This document shows, piece after piece, positions 57,478 to 64,000 of a stretch of DNA of 64,000 nucleotides. Positions within the stretch are counted from its first letter, which is position 1; every line of letters begins with the position of its first letter. The DNA lies in assembly GCA_009809945.1 (NCBI GenBank), contig WTPW01000195.1:141630-205629 (forward strand), written 5' to 3'. The translations under genes and the position numbers were made by a program. The notes under the pieces were generated by a model. That model had not been told where the DNA came from. It made no database searches and worked only from the letters and a program-made list of their open reading frames with translations. This DNA is from Gigaspora margarita (taxonomy: Eukaryota; Glomeromycota; Glomeromycetes; Diversisporales; Gigasporaceae).

Positions 57478-59391
57478 TAGAGATGGGCAAAATGGTACTT
57501 TTCTACACTATGCATGCGCATGGTATGGTGCATGCATGCATATTATATGCATTATAGCTAATTCTGGTCTGAAGTCTGCAAACTAGTCTGAGTCTAAATA
57601 TTTTATACATATTTTTTGATGCTGAACAAGTTTACTTAGTGCAAGAAGTAAGAATTAATTAGTTCTTAAGATTTTATAGAATTTTATTAATAAATTTTAC
57701 AAAATCTTATAATTCATAAAACTTTACTAATTAATTCTAACTTAATTCACTATATAAACTTGTTAAGCACCTAAAAATACATTATTTCGGCTAAATTGTT
57801 TTTATTTTACTTGAAATTTGGAGGAAAGATGCATAATTTTAGATTTTTGTTCAAAAAAGTCAAATTTATGCATCTTTTCACTAAATTTTAAGTAAAATAA
57901 AAAACAACTCTACTGATTTAATGTATTTTTAGATGCTGAACATGATTACTTAATGCATAAAGTCAGAATTAATTAGTAAAAATTTATGAATAATAAGATT
58001 TTATAGAAGTTTATTAATAAAATTCTTCAAAATCTTATGATTTACAAAATTTTACTAATAAAATCTTACTTAGTTCACTAATTAAACTTGTCAAACACTT
58101 AAAAATACATTAAATCGGCAAGGTTGTTTTTATTTTTCTTGAAATTTGGAGAAAAGATGCATAATTTTAGATTTTTGATCAAAAAAGTCAAATTTAAGCA
58201 TCTTTCCTCAAAATTTCAAGTAAAATAAAAACTACTTTGCCAATTTAATGTATTTTTAGGTGCTAAACATTTTACTTAGTAAATTAAGTTAGAATTAATT
58301 AGTAAAGTTTTGTGAATTATAAGATTTTATAGAATTTTATTAATAAAATTTTACAAAATCTTATGATACACAAAACTTTACTAATTAATTCTAACTTAAT
58401 TCACTAAGTAAAATTGTTTATCACCCAAAAATACATTAAATTGGCAATTTTGCTTTTATTTTACTTGAAATCTGGAGGAAAGATGCTTAAATTTGACTTT
58501 TTTGATCAAATATCCAAAATTATGCATCTTTTCTCCAAATTTCAAGAAAAATAAAAACAACCTTGCCGATTTAATGTATCTTTAGGTGCTGGACAAGTTT
58601 ATTTAGTGAACTAAGTAAGACTTTATTAGTAAAATTTTGTGAATCATAAGATTTTGAAGACTTTTATTAATAAAATTCTATAAGATCTTATTATTCATAA
58701 ATTTTTACTAATTAATTCTAACTTTATGCATTAATAAATCGTATTTAGCATCTAAAAATACACTAAATCAGTAGAGTTGTTTTTATTTTACTTAAAATTT
58801 GGTGAAAAGATGCATAAATTTGACTTTTTTGATCAAAAATCTAAAATTATGCATCTTTCCTTCAAATTTCAAGTAAATTAAAAACAACTTTTCTAATCTA
58901 ATATATTTTTAGGTGCTAAACAAGTTTACTTAGTGCATAAAGTTAGAATTAATTAATATAAATTTGTGAATTATAAGATTTTATAGAATTTTATTAATAA
59001 AATTTTATAAAATCTTATGATTCACAAAATTTTACTAATTAATTCTTACTTTATGTACTAAATAAACTTGATCAGCACAAAAAATATATATAAAAATATT
59101 CAGATTCAGTTAGTTTACAGACTTAAGTTTGAGTCTGGTCTAAAGTTTGTAATTAATAAATTTTAGAGTCTGAGTTTGGTCTGATCCCAGATCAGGACCA
59201 GACCTGGACTGGATCTAGAAGCACTAGTCACACCAAGATAGTTATTTTGGTGGCAAATTATAAAGTTATTTATTATCAAATATTTTTTTGCATGGGCATA
59301 TTAGTATTAAATTGCTTAGACCATGTGCATGCATTGCATGCATGCATGCATTGCATGCATGCATGCATCATATGCATGGTGCCCATTTCTA
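57478..59391. mobile_element. hAT-like element, TAGAGATGGGC family, with palindromic array
   Basis: Ends TAGAGATGGGC and GCCCATTTCTA, with a perfect 8-bp target duplication GTAACTAT (57470-57477 and 59392-59399). GCATGCAT is iterated just inside both ends (57510-57545 and 59325-59378). Nested in it is a TAGTGCTCCTA-family element, left-truncated at about 57565, whose right end reads TCTAGAAGCACTA at about 59214-59226. No coding. Confidence 0.88.
57600..59090. repeat. Satellite of alternating A and B palindromes, ~325-bp period
   Basis: Five A palindromes (starting near 57620, 57930, 58260, 58580 and 58910) alternate with four B palindromes. A is about 170 bp, with arms GTGCTGAACAAGTTTACTTA / complementary; its centre is TTTATTAATAAAATTTTA. 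B is about 155 bp, with arms TTTTATTTTACTTGAAATTT / complementary, and a TTTTTGATCAAAAA centre. Each unit could fold on itself. The same array occurs at 13690-14382, 33740-34880 and 51190-52600, with a fragment at 61325-61390. Confidence 0.85.
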
Positions 59392-59980
59392 GTAACTATA
59401 CTCAGCACTGGAAGCATTTGCAAAACATGTCTGGGTACCTCATTACCATAGTGGGAAGTACAGTTATTCGCACATTTTCAAATTCAGAATACTAAATCAT
59501 GGGTCCCCAAGTCGCAAGAAAATCAGCTAGTTGCAGCAGCATGCAGGCTTGAGATACTTACCCAATGTGGTAGAGGCAGCAGCATGGCTTGAGATACAAA
59601 CTTCTGAGAAGTATGCTAGTAAGAATTTAAAAGGTACACCAATTTGGAAGCATAAAGCACCTACCTGGAATTATATACACCAAATTGAAGTGACGATACT
59701 AGGGAATGTGCGTAAAGTGGCAGATATGTGAATACTAATTGTTGGCTAGAAAGGGATGTACAAAAACCAGGCTAACTATATAAATGGGAATATGGTAGGC
59801 TCTAGTAGATTTAGATCATGAATAAAGATAGTCCAAGTTTTGGTACTTAGTAGATAGTATAAAGATTGTAACACAATAAATATTGCATTATTGTAACAAT
59901 TTTATATACACTCAATAAAGACCAGAAGCATGATCTCATCTTAAAAAAAAATAATAATAATAATAATTTTGCAGCAGGTA

Positions 59981-61165
59981 CATCTACTATTTCTTATTGT
60001 GTTTTTATGAAAAGAATTTACAAATTATCATTAATAATAGATTTAAATCTAGAGAAAATTTAATTAAAATAAGTTAATCAAAAATTCAATACTTTTTGCA
60101 AAAACATAAAATTGCTTTACAAAGTTACTATATTTTGCTACAAAATTTATATTATTTAGCAACAAAAAATCATTATCTCTGGTTTAGAAGTCTCAGTAAT
60201 CAAATTTTTTTTGCTACCACTTTGTTACCTAAATTTGTTTTAAACTAAATTGCAAAAAATAAATATATCTTATACTGAATTTAGAATAAAGCAAATTTAT
60301 TATAAAGTTAGATAAGTGTCAAAAATTAGATGATTTTTTAGAGAGAAAAGAGTAAAAAATATTGAAATTATATATAAAGAACCTGACTATTTATATATTG
60401 AGAGAAGGGGAGAGAAATAGGCTTCTAATAAAAATAATCAGATGATTAATAATACAGCTCATAGTATTTTGATGCTACTATAATTCTGAATTATAATAAA
60501 AATATCCTAATTACTATATCAAGATCATAGGGTATGTAATAAAAATATTCTGAGCCATTGGCATTAGTAAACCAAAGTTTCTGCTTATATATATATAGAT
60601 TAGTATATTTTACTAAATATTTTATAATTTTGATATAGTGTTTGAAGTATTTTTATTACTTGTACCCAAATGAGTTGTCAACAAATATTTAAAATTAAGA
60701 AGGTAGAAAACAAAATGTTGATTCACTACCAAAATCTTGCAAATTCAGATAACCTTATAAAAAAAGTAGTTTGTGTAGGCACATGTTTCCATATAAAGAT
60801 ATAGTCAAGTGTGGCATGGTCAAATGTCTGGATTTGTACGTTTGTGATCTGTATTGGCATATTTAATTAGTATGAATTGGACTGTTTATTCAGACATTTT
60901 GAACTGTAAATAGACCAGGTGTTTCTGCACTTTACTAAACCAAAACTTATGGATTTTGGCACAGGTAATTACATATTAAGTAATAAAATAAAACATGCTT
61001 ATATGTGCCACCCAATACATGTATTATTATTATAAAATAAAATATATGTGCTATTCTGTTATGTTTTAGTTCATGTTTTATGTCTTTATGTGCTACATGA
61101 TACATGCCTATTTAGACAACCTTGTGCCAACCTGTACCAATATCTGGACCACTTTTCTTATAGGG
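59981..61165. other. No gene; decayed MITE copy at 60310-60478
   Basis: A+T-rich, non-coding. 60310-60478 (GTGTCAAAAATTAGATGATT ... AATCAGATGATTAATAATAC) is a decayed copy of the element at 46179-46399. Confidence 0.45.
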
Positions 61166-61488
61166 TACCGTATGTGTCCGAAAATAAGCTACCTTTTTTG
61201 GCCAAAAAATTACACGAAAAAACGTGGGGTAGCTTATTTTCAAAATATAGAGTTTTTTGAAAAAATTGAAAAACGTACTAATAAAAAGTTGTCCAAACNA
61301 NNCCAAATTTTTATTGTANNTGTATTTTGNTGTGCTNAACAAGTTTACTTAATNGCACTTTTGAGNTTTANTTAGTAAAATTTAGACTTTTATATGTAGC
61401 AACTGCTAACGGGTTTTTTAAGATTTTTGAAAAAAGTCAGGGGGGTAGCTTATTTTAGGTAGTAGCTTATTTTCGGACATATACGGTA
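61166..61488. mobile_element. 323-bp element with TACCGTATGTGTCCG ends
   Basis: Left end TACCGTATGTGTCCGAAAAT; the complement of the right end is TACCGTATATGTCCGAAAAT, an inverted repeat of at least 27 bp with one mismatch. An internal palindrome-A fragment (61325-61390) carries several undetermined bases. AATAAGCTAC is repeated just inside the ends. No coding; target duplication not evident. Confidence 0.85.
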
Positions 61489-61911
61489 ATACAAATAGAG
61501 CTAATAAATAAAAAGAAATAGATGTTCAAGATAATGAGCATATGAAATTTATATAAGATTTTTAATAACAGATGAATTTCTTATATTCATCCTTTTTATT
61601 ACTATATATTTTATTAATGAATATATCTTTTAGACTTATCAGTTATACCATTATTCAATTCAGGTAGATCTTTATATTTATTATTACTAATCTTATAATT
61701 GAGATTATTTTTTATCAGTTTTACAGATTATCAATTTTAACAGAATCTGTTTTGGATAGCTCAACAACAATATTACTCATTATTATTTACTAACTTATCT
61801 ATAATAATTATTATTTTTTGTTCAGCCACTTCAAATTAACTAAGTAGTAAATACAATGATTGAACTTTCCAAAAAGGACCCCAAATTATCTATGTAAGCT
61901 TATATTTGGAT

Positions 61912-62215
61912 AGGACTCCAGACATCTCTCTTATAGGTTATAACTAGGTTTTGGCCAATTTTGATCTAATTTGCTAAAATAACAAAAGTATATTTTATTA
62001 AATAACTTTGATCTAATAATTAGAATTGAATGAAAATTTTTTAAATGTACCTTACTGAGAGCTTTATTTTAAAAAAACGTTCATTCAAATTGGACTACAA
62101 AATGCCAAGCTAATTGCTAAAAACTGTTTTTTTTTGCTTCTCAAATTTTAGGGTTTTTGCTAAAATGTGTAATATATAATCTTTGTACTAGATATTTGGA
62201 TCTATTTGGGTATCA
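61912..62215. mobile_element. Decayed copy of the 297-bp MITE
   Basis: AGGACTCCAGACATCTCTCT at the left, and internal identity over TTTTGGCCAATTTTGATCTA and AATTAGAATTGAAT with 55378-55674. The right end (CTAGATATTTGGATC) is diverged. A possible start of a 179-bp family element (AGGACCCCAAATTATCTATG) lies just before, at 61876. Confidence 0.65.
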
Positions 62216-62329
62216 TTGTAAATTTTTTTTAGCACTTTTATATTGGTATATATCAGCTATATTTCAAATGTTAAATAAAAATTTTAAAATTTTTTATCTT
62301 TTTTTGAAATACAATATTCTCTAAAAAAA

Positions 62330-62520
62330 TCTAAAGTTTTTTTAAAAAAAATCAAATCTACATTCTCTAAACAAAAAAAAACCAAACCTATATTATCTAA
62401 TAAAAAAACAATTCTATATTCTCTAAAAAAACTAAATTCTTTAAAAAAAAAAAAAAAGGAGCTACATTCTTTAAAAAAATAAAACTACATTCTTTAAAAA
62501 TAAATAAAAACTAAGATAGA
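62330..62520. repeat. A-rich imperfect repeats
   Basis: About seven ~25-30 bp units of ACTACATTCTCTAAAAAAAA type. Low complexity, no coding. Confidence 0.7.
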
Positions 62521-62559
62521 TATAGGTGTTATAGTGCACTACCAATTATAGCACACTAC

Positions 62560-63940
62560 TGATATCTTATGATTCACTAATTGAATTCTATAATTTTGGT
62601 ACCAATTGATTCATCTCAGTGAGATAAATATTTTAGTACTAAAATCATAGAATTCTGACCAACAGATCATAAGATATTATCATTAAAGTAATATTTAAAA
62701 TAAATATAGGTATTATGGCAATAGAAGTATTGCAGTGTACAGCAATATCTTGTGAACTATCAAGCAGAATTGTGTAATTTTGACTCCATTTGACTCATCT
62801 CATTGAGACAAATTAAATGGAACCAAAATTATATGATTCTGATTGATACTTCTTAAGATATCATAATTTAACCAAAATAAGCTGCGCAACAAATTTTAAA
62901 GTATATAATAATAAATAACTCTTGGTAGAACAGTTTTTTTTGATACTTTTACCACCAAAATGTTCACCTTGAAGTAATTCCAACAAGCCCAAACTTGCTA
63001 AAATCCAATCATAGGATTACAGAATCATTAAGGTTTTATTATTGTTTTGGTAAAAATAGATAAGTTTAACTAATTAAATTTTTATCAAAAACAATACAAA
63101 AACCTTAGCAATCCCATGATCCTGTAATTAGATTTTAGTGGTTTTGGGCTTGTTGGAATCACCTCTTCAAAGTGGACATTTTGGTAGTAAAATTATTGTA
63201 AACAGACTGTTTTACCATATTAATTTTAAAATTTGCTTTGTGCAGCTTATTAGGAAAGATTAGTAAATTAACATATTACAAAATTTTGTAAGTATTAGAG
63301 AATCTTTTATTAATTGACCTTTGATTTTTACATTCAACAGAAAAATTAAAATTTTTTAAAAAAATATATTTGATTAATGTAAAAATTAAAAGTTAAATAA
63401 TAAAGAATTCTTTAATTTTAATAAAAATTTCAGAGTATAAGTATTTTGGTCTTCCAAACAAGTTTACTTAATCAATAATTATCGATTGATATAGTAGAAT
63501 TTAGACTTTACTATATAGCAACTATCTACAATTAACTAAAAATTGATACTTCAATATTATTGGCTATTTATACTATATATATATATAGAACGTAATAAAT
63601 GGGGAACCCAATCTAGAAAATTATGTAATTTTCTGCACTTTTCTTATAGTTAAATTAAGATATATTGGTCAAAACCATTGTCTCAATAAGATGAATCAAA
63701 TAGTATCAAAATCATTTAATTCTGATTAATAGATCTCAATAGATCATGAAAAATAGTATGTGCACTATAATTAGTATCTGCATTATAATTTATTATTTTA
63801 CTATGTATTTTTTTATTAATGATATCTTATGATCTAGTAATAAGAAAAAAGGATTTTGGTACTATTCGATTTGGCTTGATGCAATAAATCCAATTGTACC
63901 AAAATTATTCAATTTAGATCAATACATTATGTTTTATTAG
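62560..63940. repeat. Series of hairpin units and a foldback
   Basis: Two consecutive palindromes (62571-62685 and 62745-62868) with arms TATCTTATGAT...AATTTTGGTACC and centres like CATCTCAGTGAGAT. A ~265-bp foldback at 62940-63205 is followed by a palindrome copy at 63290-63590 and a further hairpin unit near 63830-63930. The same hairpin type is inside the element at 53048-53585. Non-coding. Confidence 0.6.
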
Positions 63941-64000
63941 CCAAAATACTTAACTGCGCCATAATATCCAGATCCACCTTATGTGCCAAATTTTTTTGCA

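Larger units (their letters stand above)
56826..59966 (+). mobile_element. tRNA-headed SINE-like retroposon, interrupted
   Basis: About 1.2 kb after removing the 1.9-kb insertion at 57478-59391. The 5' head resembles tRNA: a B-box-like GAGTTCAAATCCC at 56890 preceded by an A-box-like GTGGCAACATAG, then a second A-box-like AGATCAGTTGGTA at 56943, as in dimeric tRNA-derived SINEs. The 3' end is A9 followed by TAA repeats (59942-59966). Flanking TTTTTGTAGCAGATA (56811-56825) and TTTTGCAGCAGGTA (59967-59980) look like the target duplication of retroposition. A frame open at 56984-57289 lacks an ATG and is probably fortuitous. G+C content is higher than the surroundings. Confidence 0.65.

Overview
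This window looks like eukaryotic, gene-poor, transposon-saturated DNA. It is very A+T-rich (about three quarters by eye) and holds no recognisable host gene, no rRNA and no intact tRNA. Nearly every long open stretch belongs to a decayed mobile element. The mix of families (Ty3/gypsy-type Gag and integrase, an AP-endonuclease LINE with RNase H, a protein-primed type B DNA polymerase with a retroviral-type integrase, and many small inverted-repeat elements) resembles repeat-rich arbuscular mycorrhizal fungi such as Rhizophagus. That assignment is an inference from family resemblance only.

Layout. 1-830: degenerate Ty3/gypsy integrase. 3.4-12.9 kb: an LTR-like repeat split by a 1.4-kb insertion. 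The block occurs three times, with single N characters at 7769 and 9074 joining the copies, so the triplication is probably an assembly artefact. 13.5-16.7 kb: a truncated hAT-like palindromic element and four spaced direct repeats. 16.8-17.3 kb: a foldback element.

17.34-32.11 kb is the centrepiece. Two inverted copies of a ~555-bp sequence, about 92% alike by eye, bracket an integrase pseudogene at the left and a type B DNA polymerase pseudogene at the right. This is the architecture of a Maverick/Polinton. Between them is a Gag-like cassette with a long coiled coil and a retropepsin-like protease, without visible LTRs or reverse transcriptase. If this cassette belongs to the element, it is an unusual giant transposon. 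If not, it is a nested retroelement fragment. The element has been hit by at least three smaller elements (21155, 26415 and 27479), and its right repeat by a 972-bp Tc1/mariner-like element.

32.1-36.15 kb: foldback elements, a palindromic array and a three-level nest. 36.28-45.5 kb (perhaps to 46.57 kb): a minus-strand LINE with ORF1, endonuclease, reverse transcriptase and RNase H, broken by frameshifts, stops and two inserted small elements. 46-64 kb: small inverted-repeat elements (several with 8-bp target duplications), a 724-base assembly gap inside one of them, and a tRNA-headed SINE-like retroposon split by a 1.9-kb hAT-like element.

A recurring theme is that each hAT-like family has its own short terminal repeat and its own short motif iterated just inside the ends. 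This is expected if the iterated motifs bind the family's transposase. Nothing here appears able to make a complete functional protein.
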